Assembly (NCBI RefSeq): GCF_014196425.1
Contig: NZ_JACIDR010000004.1
Location: forward strand, 288,532 to 352,531
Origin: Hansschlegelia beijingensis
Lineage (GTDB): Bacteria > Pseudomonadota > Alphaproteobacteria > Rhizobiales > Methylopilaceae
Length of the DNA: 64,000 nt
Reading direction: 5' to 3'
The position numbers and the translations under genes were made by a program. The notes below the pieces were generated by a model, which saw only the letters and a list, made by a program, of their open reading frames with translations, was not told where the DNA came from and searched no databases. Shown here in pieces: positions 26,464 through 34,232 of this stretch. The stretch's first letter is position 1. Each line of letters opens with the position of its first letter.

Positions 26464-26850
26464 TCACCACTCCGGCTTCTGCGGCAGGCTGTCCGTCAGT
26501 TCGTAATAGTCGGACTTGGACGCGACGAAGATGTGCTGCGCGAGCCGCAGCCCGGTCGGCCGGTCGAGCGTTCCGGCGGTGACGTAGGTCTGATCCTCCA
26601 CCTCGCTCGCCCAGAACAGATTGCCGCCGCAACGCGCGCAGAAGCCCCGGCGCGCCGTCTCGGAGGACTGGAACCAGGCGAGCGTGCCGGAATCCTGGAT
26701 GGTCAGCTCGTTGGTGCGGCAGGCGGCCATCGCCGCGAAGGCGCCGCTGGTGCGGGCGCACTGCACGCAATGGCAGGCGACGGGCGCGCCGAGCGGGCCC
26801 CTAATGAGGTACCGGACGCCGCCGCACAGGCAGCCGCCGCTCTGCGACAT
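26464..26850 (-). CDS. GFA family (glutathione-dependent formaldehyde-activating-like) zinc protein
   Basis: The 128-aa protein has the GFA/CENP-V fold cysteines: GGCLCGGVRY at the N-terminus, CHCVQCARTSGA, and GFCARCGGNLFW. These bind zinc. The family founder condenses formaldehyde with glutathione, but many members act on other small molecules, so the substrate is open. Length is typical of the short family form. It is a single minus-strand gene. Confidence 0.92.
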   Translation of the reverse strand: MSQSGGCLCGGVRYLIRGPLGAPVACHCVQCARTSGAFAAMAACRTNELTIQDSGTLAWFQSSETARRGFCARCGGNLFWASEVEDQTYVTAGTLDRPTGLRLAQHIFVASKSDYYELTDSLPQKPEW

Positions 26851-26918
26851 GCTCGACCCTCCGTCACGCCGTCAGGCTATGCCCGGCGGCGGGGCCTGAA
26901 CAGTCGCTCGCGAGGCGC

Positions 26919-27104
26919 TCAGTGCTTGCCGCTGCGGCGGGCGTCCTCGATCGCGGCGTCATGGTACCAGCCGCTCGAAGCCAGCACCTTGACCTGCGGA
27001 GCAGGGGCCTGGGAGGCGGCCTGTCCGGGCCGCTGGCGGCCGAGACCGAGATGGCGAACCGGGAACTGATAGATCTTGGCGGAGCCCTGGATGGTGTTGG
27101 TCAT
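26919..27104 (-). CDS. gstI: GstI-like DUF2735 protein, divergent from glnII
   Basis: The 61-aa protein (MTNTIQGSAKIYQFPVRHLG, ending IEDARRSGKH) is a DUF2735 member, recognisable by SAKIYQFPV. In Rhizobium leguminosarum the equivalent small gene divergent from glnII is gstI, whose product blocks glnII translation; position and orientation here are the same. It therefore probably tunes type II glutamine synthetase, though inhibition has not been shown for this protein. The 335-bp divergent spacer holds the sigma-54 promoter for glnII. Confidence 0.8.
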   Translation of the reverse strand: MTNTIQGSAKIYQFPVRHLGLGRQRPGQAASQAPAPQVKVLASSGWYHDAAIEDARRSGKH

Positions 27105-27439
27105 GGGCGTTTCTTTCGTCTTGCTGTTCCCCGGAATGTAGCACCGCCTGTCCTGAATTTAAGCGGTCTGCCTAATCAAAAAGCAGCAATTGCCGAAACT
27201 ACGTGCAGTCGGCCGATTGCCGCAGCGGCGGGCGCCGTCCGGGGTCACAAGGGAAGGGACAAAACGCGCCTTTGGTTCCACCTGCCAGCGCGCCGCCGAC
27301 GCGGCGCCGCGGTTTTCGGCGGAGTGGCACGCAAAATGCTTCAGATGGCCGCCTGAGCCGCCGCGCACCTCCCGCGCAGCGGCTCACCTGACGGAGCGGT
27401 TTCCCGCAGATCGCGCAACTGAAGTATGAGAGACCCGCG
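27105..27439. other. Divergent gstI-glnII regulatory region
   Basis: This 335-bp spacer separates divergent gstI and glnII. It contains a clear sigma-54-type promoter toward glnII at 27325-27340. I looked for NtrC sites (TGCAC-N5-GTGCA type) and saw no convincing pair by eye. The rest is G+C-rich with a Shine-Dalgarno-like GAGAGACC before glnII. Confidence 0.6.
27325..27340 (+). promoter_or_regulatory. Sigma-54 promoter of glnII
   Basis: TGGCACG-CAAA-ATGCT matches the -24/-12 consensus TGGCACG-N4-TTGCW with one mismatch and exact GG-to-GC spacing. It lies 100 bp upstream of the glnII ATG. NtrC/sigma-54 control of glnII is established in rhizobia, so this fits expectations. Confidence 0.8.
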
Positions 27440-28477
27440 ATGACGAAGTATAAGCTTGAGTATATTTGGCTCGACGGGTACACGCCGGTGCCGAACCTCC
27501 GCGGTAAGACGCAGATCAAGGAATTCGACGGTTTCCCGACGCTCGATCAGCTGCCGCTGTGGGGCTTCGACGGGTCGTCCACGCAGCAGGCCGAGGGCCA
27601 CAGCTCCGACTGCGTCCTGAAGCCGGTCGCGCTCTATCCCGACCCGGCCCGCACCAACGGCGCCCTTGTCATGTGCGAAGTCATGATGCCGGACGGCGTC
27701 ACGCCGCACGCCTCGAACAAGCGCGCCACCATCCTTGACGACGAAGGCGCCTGGTTCGGTTTCGAGCAGGAGTACTTCTTCTACAAGGACGGCCGTCCGC
27801 TCGGCTTCCCCGAGCAGGGCTATCCGGCCCCGCAGGGTCCCTACTACACCGGCGTCGGCTTCAAGAACGTCGGCGCGATCGCGCGCCAGATCGTCGAGGA
27901 GCATCTGGACCTCTGCCTCGCCGCCGGCATCAACCACGAGGGCATCAACGCGGAAGTCGCGAAGGGCCAGTGGGAGTTCCAGATCTTCGGAAAGGGCTCG
28001 CGCAAGGCCGCCGACGAGATGTGGATCGCGCGCTACCTGCTGCTCCGCCTGACCGAGAAGTACGGCGTGGACATCGAGTTCCACTGCAAGCCGCTCGGCG
28101 ACACCGACTGGAACGGCTCGGGCATGCACTGCAACTTCTCGACCGAGTACATGCGCACGGTGGGCGGCAAGGAGTACTTCGAGGCGCTGATGGCGCAGTT
28201 CGACAAGAACCTCGACGAGCACATCGCGGTCTACGGCCCGGACAACCACATGCGCCTGACCGGCAAGCACGAGACCGCGCCGTGGAACAAGTTCAGCTAC
28301 GGCGTGGCCGACCGCGGCGCCTCGATCCGCGTGCCGCACTCCTTCGTCAACAACGGCTACAAGGGCTATCTTGAGGATCGGCGCCCGAACTCGCAGGGCG
28401 ACCCCTACCAGATCGCCAGCCAGGTGCTGAAGACGATCTCCGAGGTCGCGACCGAGAAGGCGGCCGCGGCCGCGTAA
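27440..28477 (+). CDS. glnII: Type II glutamine synthetase
   Basis: The 345-aa eukaryote-type GSII condenses ammonium and glutamate at the cost of ATP. Signatures are LPLWGFDGSSTQQA, the metal-site segment FGFEQEYFFY, GINAEVAKGQWEFQI, and NGSGMHCNFSTEYMR. GSII is not controlled by adenylylation; control is transcriptional through sigma-54 and probably translational through GstI. The gene starts at an ATG preceded by GAGAGACCC and is followed by a strong terminator. Within 3 kb lies glnD, the nitrogen sensor. Confidence 0.97.
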   Translation: MTKYKLEYIWLDGYTPVPNLRGKTQIKEFDGFPTLDQLPLWGFDGSSTQQAEGHSSDCVLKPVALYPDPARTNGALVMCEVMMPDGVTPHASNKRATILDDEGAWFGFEQEYFFYKDGRPLGFPEQGYPAPQGPYYTGVGFKNVGAIARQIVEEHLDLCLAAGINHEGINAEVAKGQWEFQIFGKGSRKAADEMWIARYLLLRLTEKYGVDIEFHCKPLGDTDWNGSGMHCNFSTEYMRTVGGKEYFEALMAQFDKNLDEHIAVYGPDNHMRLTGKHETAPWNKFSYGVADRGASIRVPHSFVNNGYKGYLEDRRPNSQGDPYQIASQVLKTISEVATEKAAAAA

Positions 28478-28500
28478 CTCCCGACGGACTTCCCTGCCGA

Positions 28501-28531
28501 CGGCGCCGGACGACGAGTCCGGCGCCGTTTT
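28501..28531 (+). terminator. Rho-independent terminator of glnII
   Basis: CGGCGCCGGA and TCCGGCGCCG form a perfect 10-bp stem around a 7-nt loop, followed by TTTTGCTTT. It begins 23 nt after the glnII stop and separates it from the convergent formamidase-like gene. Confidence 0.9.
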
Positions 28532-28541
28532 GCTTTGAGCC

Positions 28542-30002
28542 TCAGGCGCGGCCGGCGAAGATGTCCTTCTTCACCACCGCGTGGACGCCCCAGTTGCCGT
28601 CGACCACCTGGGTCACGCCGAAATCGACCCCGATCGACATCAGCGACACCGCCTCGTCCTCGGTCAACTTCTGCGTGTCCATCAGGAAGCGGCGCATCTT
28701 GCGGAAGGCGTCACGCATCGCGAGGTCGACAGACGACTTGCCGTAGATCGCCGACTGCGCGTCCGGCCCGAGCTCCTTCAGGTAGTTGGCGAAGGAGAAG
28801 CCGTGCACGAGCCATTCGTCCTGGGTCTCGAGCATCGGATAGTCGAGCCCCTCGAGCGGCGTGCCCGGCAGGTCGGCCTTCTTGTGCAGGATGAGTTGGA
28901 ACACGCCGGTCAGCGAGCACTCGATCGCGGTGCCGCAGAGCTCGCTGTCGCCCTGGCTCGCATGCGGATCGCCGACCGAGAGCAGCGCGCCCTCGACCGC
29001 GACGGGGTAGTACATCGTCGCGCCCTTGCCGATGCGCCAGTTGTCGATGTTGCCGCCGACATGGTTCGGCGGGATCGCGTCGACGAACTCGGCCTCGGCG
29101 GGCGCGAGGCCGAGCGTCCCGAAATGCGGCCGGATCGGCAGCCGCACGCCCTTCAGCACGTCGAAATTGCGGCTGGTCCTGGAATGGTCGACCGGCACGC
29201 CCGGATAGTCGATGGTTTCGTGCACGACGCCGAACGGGTCGGTCTGCGGCGTCCATTTGAAGTTGTAGACCGCCTGCGCCCAGCTCTTCGATCCGGTGGC
29301 GTCGACTTCATAGATCGTCACCACCTCGCGCTTCGCGCCGTCGAGCATGTCGTTGTAGTGGTAGCCCCACCAGGCGGCGGCGTTGGAGCCGAACGCCTTG
29401 CCCCGGAACTTCGGGTTGGCGCAGGGCCGCGGCGCGCAGTCGAGGATGCGGACCTCGAGCACGTCGCCCGGCTCCGCCCCGCGGACATAGACCGGCCCGG
29501 TCATGACGTGGACGCCCTGGCCCTCGCCAGAACCCTTCTTGTAGACCTTGGGGTCGGTCGGGCCGGCGCCGCGGCGGTCGACGCCCTTCCGGTCGCTGGT
29601 CCACAGGAACACGCTCTCGGCGCCCGGATCGCCCTCGACCATGCGCTCGCGGTCGTCGTTGGCGTGGTGCGTCAGCGTCTCGATCGTGACGATATCGCCG
29701 GACTCGACCTCGACCCGCGGCTTGAGCGATTTCGAGAAATAACCCCAGTGCACCGTGTCGGCGTTCGCCGGCAGATGATGATGCCTGCGCTCGCCGGGGG
29801 CGCGCGCGGCCGAGGCCTGCGCGAGCGCCGGCGTGACCAGCGACGCGGCGCCGGCGGCCCCGAGCGTCGCCAGCCCCCCGGCCGCGACGAAGGAGCTTTT
29901 GAGGAAGCCGCGCCGCTCGGCGCTCAGCTCCTCCTTGAAGGAGCGGTAGTGAAGCTGAAATTCAGGGCAGTTGGCGTCGTCGCCGCGGCACATGGGCGTC
30001 AT
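28542..30002 (-). CDS. Tat-exported acetamidase/formamidase family protein
   Basis: The 486-aa protein carries a Tat signal (AERRGFLKSSFVAAGGLATL, then ALAQA), so the folded enzyme is exported. The FmdA/AmdA-type domain follows (TVHWGYFSK, VVTIETLTHHANDD, GPVYVRGAEPGDVLEVRI, TPHASQGDSELCGTAIECS-like segment GDPHASQGDSELCG). Cytoplasmic family members hydrolyse formamide or acetamide to ammonium and the acid. A periplasmic version next to glutamine synthetase would suit nitrogen scavenging, but substrate and role are inferred. The N-terminus before the RR motif is longer than usual; a later start is possible. Confidence 0.85.
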   Translation of the reverse strand: MTPMCRGDDANCPEFQLHYRSFKEELSAERRGFLKSSFVAAGGLATLGAAGAASLVTPALAQASAARAPGERRHHHLPANADTVHWGYFSKSLKPRVEVESGDIVTIETLTHHANDDRERMVEGDPGAESVFLWTSDRKGVDRRGAGPTDPKVYKKGSGEGQGVHVMTGPVYVRGAEPGDVLEVRILDCAPRPCANPKFRGKAFGSNAAAWWGYHYNDMLDGAKREVVTIYEVDATGSKSWAQAVYNFKWTPQTDPFGVVHETIDYPGVPVDHSRTSRNFDVLKGVRLPIRPHFGTLGLAPAEAEFVDAIPPNHVGGNIDNWRIGKGATMYYPVAVEGALLSVGDPHASQGDSELCGTAIECSLTGVFQLILHKKADLPGTPLEGLDYPMLETQDEWLVHGFSFANYLKELGPDAQSAIYGKSSVDLAMRDAFRKMRRFLMDTQKLTEDEAVSLMSIGVDFGVTQVVDGNWGVHAVVKKDIFAGRA

Positions 30003-30090
30003 CCCCGTTGGCGTTCGTCGGACGATGAGGTCCGGCGCAGGGGATGAGCAAGCGCGGCGCCAGCGAGGGCGGCGCCGTGCGGCCTCGGGC

Positions 30091-31161
30091 CTACTCGCCC
30101 GGCACGATCTCCGGGCGCGGGGCGCGGCGGTTGTCGCGGATGGCGCCGAGCAGCCGGCCGGTCACGTGCCAGAAGCCGCGATGGCTGCCCTTGTGATAGG
30201 GGCTCTCGGGGGGCAGCGCCTCGCACAGGCGGCGGTGGGCGGCGCCCAGCGCGTGGTAGGGCAGGCGCGGCAGCAGGTGGTGCAGGCCGTGGTAGCGCAG
30301 GCCGACCGGGGCCCAGAGCATCGGCAGCGTCGAGGGCGGCGGCACGTTCACGCTGTCCAGGAACTGGCCGGTCGAGCTCATCTCGTCGCCCTCGTTCTCC
30401 CAGTGATGGGCGACGAGGGTGCGCAGCTGGTTGATCACGGCGACCGCGGAGCCGAGCGCGAGCGCGGTCAGGAACACGCGCAGCGGGATCACGCCCGCGA
30501 CCGTCAGGCCGACGAAGCTGATGGCCCACAGGCTGCACAGCGTCTCGAGCAGGATCCAGAGCGGGCGCTGCGCGTCCGTCGGGTGGTCGCGGATGAAGGC
30601 CGGGTTGATCGCCAGCGCCGAGCAGCGCTCCACCACGAACTTGCGCAGCGGCGGGATCACGGCCGCGAGCGGCGTCAGGATTCCGAAGCGGATCAGCAGG
30701 CCGATGGGTGCGAGCGCCGAGATCGCGATGAAGCCGAGCACGTGCCACACCGTCTGGCGGGCGAGCGGCATGTATTCGGGATCGAGCGCGGTGCCGTAGC
30801 GCGACTTGGCGTGATGCTGGTTGTGCACGCCCTCATACATCAGCGAGGGCACCAGATAGGGCACGCCGATCAGCGCGTTGTAGCCGGCCTTGAAGCCCGG
30901 CACGTCCTGCGGCCGAAGGTGGCTGACCTCGTGGATGAAGCTGACGCCGCGGTAGAAGGCGAGCGCCGAGACCACGAAGGCGGCGGCGCGCTCCAGGCCG
31001 GTCGGCAGCAGCAGCGCCCCCGCGAAGGCCGCATAGGCGACGAGCGCGGTCAGGATCAGGTCGGCCCAATAGATCGCGGGCCTCGCGGCGGCGAGGTCGG
31101 CGGTCAGCTTGTGCGCGGTCGCGGCGAGCGCGCGCTCGGAAGCGGCGGTGGAGTGCTGCAT
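30091..31161 (-). CDS. Membrane fatty acid desaturase family protein
   Basis: The 356-aa protein has hydrophobic helices and the three histidine boxes of diiron membrane desaturases: HEVSH, HNQHH, and HGLHHLLP near the C-terminus, plus a further His pair in the HHWENE segment. It probably introduces a double bond in a lipid acyl chain or acts on a related hydrophobic substrate; regiospecificity cannot be read. A frame open to 31230 exists, but MQHSTAASERALAATAHK at 31161 is the likely start. It is a single gene between the formamidase-like gene and glnD. Confidence 0.88.
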   Translation of the reverse strand: MQHSTAASERALAATAHKLTADLAAARPAIYWADLILTALVAYAAFAGALLLPTGLERAAAFVVSALAFYRGVSFIHEVSHLRPQDVPGFKAGYNALIGVPYLVPSLMYEGVHNQHHAKSRYGTALDPEYMPLARQTVWHVLGFIAISALAPIGLLIRFGILTPLAAVIPPLRKFVVERCSALAINPAFIRDHPTDAQRPLWILLETLCSLWAISFVGLTVAGVIPLRVFLTALALGSAVAVINQLRTLVAHHWENEGDEMSSTGQFLDSVNVPPPSTLPMLWAPVGLRYHGLHHLLPRLPYHALGAAHRRLCEALPPESPYHKGSHRGFWHVTGRLLGAIRDNRRAPRPEIVPGE

Positions 31162-31319
31162 CTGGTCCGGCGGGTTCCTTCTCCGCCCGTCCGGGACGGC
31201 GCGGAGCGCAACGATTTCGTCCCGCACCATACCATTTGCGGGCGCCGGCGCACAGGGCGGGGCCCCTCACGAAGCGCAACGAAGCATTGCGTCCGCGAGA
31301 GGCCGCGGCGGGCGCGGCC

Positions 31320-34124
31320 CTATTTGGCGGGCGCCGCCCGCTTGTCCTCGGCCTGCAGGGCGGCCATCAGGCGGCTGCGGATCGAGGTCTGGCGCGCGGC
31401 GCTCGCGATCTTCGCGCCGGTCAGGTCGGTGACATAGAACACGTCGACGGCGCGCTCGCCGAAGGTCGCGACATGCGCGGAGGCGATGTTGAGGTTGAGG
31501 CGCGAGATCGCGTTGGTGAGCTCGTAGAGCAGGCCCGGCCGGTCGAGGCAGACGATCTCCAGCACCGTGTGGCGGTCCGACCAGGCGTTGGTGACGGTGA
31601 CCTCCGGCGGGATCTCGAAGGCCCGCGGCCGGCCCTTGGCGGAGCTGCGCGTCTTGCTGGCGACGATGTCGAACAGCCGGATCTCGCCGCGCAGCGACTG
31701 CTCGATGCTTTCGGCGATGCGGCGGGCGCGCCGCAGCTCGTCCTCGTCCTCCGGGAAGGCGCGGCCGATGAAGATCGTGTCGAGCGCGAAGCCGTCGGTC
31801 GTGGTGTTGATGTGGGCGTCCATGATGTTCGCGCCCGCCGCCGCGCAGGCGCCGGCGATCACCGACAGCAGCTTCGGATGGTCGGGCGCGAGCACGGTGA
31901 GCTCGGTGACGCCGCGGAAGGCGTCGGTCGCGACCTCGGTGGCGAGCTTCTCGCCGGCCGCGTCGGCGCGGGCGATGAAGCGGGCGTGCTGGGCGGCGCG
32001 CTCCGGCTCGGCCTTCAGCCAGTAGGGCGCGTAATGGCGCTGGGCGTAGGCCTCGAACTCGGCGTCTGTCCAGTCGGTCAGCCGCTGGCGCAGGTCGTTC
32101 TTGGCCTGCTCCACCAGGCTCTTGCGGTCGCCGGCCGAATGGCCGCCGGTCAGAACCGTCTCGGTCTCCCAGTAGAGCGTGCGCAGCAGCTGGCCCTTCC
32201 AGCCGTTCCACACGCCAGGGCCCACCGCCTTGATGTCGGCGATGGTCAGGATGAACAGCATCTTCAGCCGTTCCGGGCTCTGCACGATCTTGGCGAAGTC
32301 CTCGATCGTGCGGCGGTCGGACAGGTCGCGCGACTGGGCGACGATCGACATCGTCAGGTGCTGCTCGATCAGCCAGGCGACGGTGTCGGTCTGGGCCGGC
32401 GTCAGTCCGAGGCGCGGGCACAGCCGGCGGGCGATCCGCGCGCCGGCGATCGAGTGGTCCTCCGGTCGCCCCTTCGCGACGTCGTGCAGGAACAGCGCGA
32501 CATAGAGCGCCACGCGGTCGCGCAGCGTCGGCATCAGCTCGTTGGCGAGCGGGTGCGAGTCCGAGGATTCCCGCGCGTCGATCTCGGCCAGAACGCCGAT
32601 CGCGCGCAGCAGATGCTCGTCCACCGTGTAGTGGTGGTACATGTTGAACTGCATCATCGCGACGATGCGGCCGAAATCCGGGATGAAGCGGCCGAGCACG
32701 CCGGTCTCGTTCATCCGCCGCAGCACCTTCTCGGGGCTGCGCCGCGAGGTCAGGATCTCGAGAAACAGCGCGTTCGCTTCCGGATTCTCGCGCAGCGCGC
32801 CGTCAACCAGCTTCAGGCACTTGGTGATCAGCCGTATCGCGTCCGGATGGAAGGCGAGCCCCTGCGCGCCGGCGATCTGGAAGAAGCGGATCAACTCCAC
32901 CGGATTGCGCGCGAACACGCCCTCGTCGCGGACGTTGAGGCGGTCGTCCTCGATGACGAAGCTCTCGCTCGCCTGCGCGGTCTTCGGCTTGCGCTTGCGG
33001 AAGCGGGTGAGGAAGCGATCGAGCCGGGGCTTGGGCTTCTCCTGGCGCGCCTCGAGCGCGTGGCAGAGGATCGCGGTCAGGTCGCCGACGTCCTTGGCGA
33101 CCAGGAAGTAGTGCTTCATGAAGCGCTCGACGTCGCGCAGGCCGGGATGCTCGGTGTAGCCGAGCGCGACCGCGATCTCGCGCTGCAGGTCGAAGGACAG
33201 CCGGTCCTCCGGCCGGCCGGTGATGAAGTGCAGATGGCACCGCACCGCCCAGAGGAAGTCCTCGCACTTCTTGAAGAGCCGGAGCTCGGCGGCCGAAAAG
33301 ATGCCCCTGCCGACGAGGTCGTCGACGTCGCGCACCCGGCAGACATACTTGGCGATCCAGAACAGCGTGTTCAGGTCACGCAGGCCGCCCTTGCCCTCCT
33401 TGACGTTGGGCTCGACCAGATAGCGCGAGGCGCCGGCGCGGCCGAGGCGCTCGTCGCGCTCGGCGAGCTTGGCGGCGGCGAACTCGGCGGCCCGGCCCTC
33501 GATCACCTCGGCGTCGAAGCGGCGGGTGAGCTCCTCGAACAGCTCCTCGTCGCCGGTGATGCGGCGGGCCTCCAGCACGGCGGTGCGGATCGTCATGTCG
33601 GCGTGCGAGAGGCGGATGCACTCGTCGACCGAGCGGGTCGCGTGGCCTACCTTCAGGCCCATGTCCCACAGCACGTAGAGCATCGCCTCGACGACGCTCT
33701 CGCCCCAGGCGGTCTGCTTGTAGGGCAGCAGGAACAGCAGATCGACGTCGGAGCCGGGCGCCATCGAGCCGCGGCCGTAGCCGCCGACCGCCACCACGGC
33801 GAGCCGCTCGCCCGAGCTCGGGTTCACGCGCGGGTAGAGGTCGGTGGTCGCGTGGTGGAACAGCGCCATCACGACGGCGTCCATCAGGCCCGACAGCCGC
33901 TGCGCGCAGGCCGTGCCGGCGCCGTCCTCGTTCAGCCAGAGGCGGGCCGTCTCGCGGCCGGCCGCGAGCGTCTGCTTGAGGTGAGCCACCACGGCGAGGC
34001 GAAGCGCGTTGGAGTCGCCGCGATGGCGCGCCGAAAGCGCCGACAGCTCGCGCGCCAATGCGGCGCTGTCGGCCAGTTCACGGGCGTTGCGCGCGACGCG
34101 CAGGCGTTGGCGGACGGTCGACAT
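31320..34124 (-). CDS. glnD: [Protein-PII] uridylyltransferase / uridylyl-removing enzyme
   Basis: GlnD (934 aa) senses glutamine and uridylylates or deuridylylates PII proteins, setting nitrogen status. In order: a nucleotidyltransferase domain with GGYGRGSMAPGSDVDLLFL (about residue 115), the GlnD-specific helical part (YLVEPNVKEGKGGLRDLNTL), an HD domain (MYHHYTVDEHLLRAIG, FLHDVAKGR) and two C-terminal ACT domains (ELTVLAPDHPKLLSVIAG; VLEIVCLDRPGLLYELTNAI). All parts are complete and the length is normal. It is downstream of mutS on the same strand with about 108 bp between. Confidence 0.97.
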   Translation of the reverse strand: MSTVRQRLRVARNARELADSAALARELSALSARHRGDSNALRLAVVAHLKQTLAAGRETARLWLNEDGAGTACAQRLSGLMDAVVMALFHHATTDLYPRVNPSSGERLAVVAVGGYGRGSMAPGSDVDLLFLLPYKQTAWGESVVEAMLYVLWDMGLKVGHATRSVDECIRLSHADMTIRTAVLEARRITGDEELFEELTRRFDAEVIEGRAAEFAAAKLAERDERLGRAGASRYLVEPNVKEGKGGLRDLNTLFWIAKYVCRVRDVDDLVGRGIFSAAELRLFKKCEDFLWAVRCHLHFITGRPEDRLSFDLQREIAVALGYTEHPGLRDVERFMKHYFLVAKDVGDLTAILCHALEARQEKPKPRLDRFLTRFRKRKPKTAQASESFVIEDDRLNVRDEGVFARNPVELIRFFQIAGAQGLAFHPDAIRLITKCLKLVDGALRENPEANALFLEILTSRRSPEKVLRRMNETGVLGRFIPDFGRIVAMMQFNMYHHYTVDEHLLRAIGVLAEIDARESSDSHPLANELMPTLRDRVALYVALFLHDVAKGRPEDHSIAGARIARRLCPRLGLTPAQTDTVAWLIEQHLTMSIVAQSRDLSDRRTIEDFAKIVQSPERLKMLFILTIADIKAVGPGVWNGWKGQLLRTLYWETETVLTGGHSAGDRKSLVEQAKNDLRQRLTDWTDAEFEAYAQRHYAPYWLKAEPERAAQHARFIARADAAGEKLATEVATDAFRGVTELTVLAPDHPKLLSVIAGACAAAGANIMDAHINTTTDGFALDTIFIGRAFPEDEDELRRARRIAESIEQSLRGEIRLFDIVASKTRSSAKGRPRAFEIPPEVTVTNAWSDRHTVLEIVCLDRPGLLYELTNAISRLNLNIASAHVATFGERAVDVFYVTDLTGAKIASAARQTSIRSRLMAALQAEDKRAAPAK

Positions 34125-34232
34125 CGGGATTCGCGCAGCCGGGCTTGGATCAGAGGCCGCGAAACATAGGGGGCAACCGCGAAACGCGCCATGCCGGCGA
34201 GCGTGGTGATTGCGCGCGGGGCGCGGCGACTC

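Noticed and set aside
27105..27324. Possible NtrC sites in the gstI-glnII spacer
   Set aside because: No convincing TGCAC-GTGCA dyad by eye; only the sigma-54 site is clear.
31236..34169. 977-aa plus-strand open frame opposite glnD
   Set aside because: Arg/Asp/Glu/Gln-rich shadow of glnD caused by GC-rich third positions; no recognisable domain.
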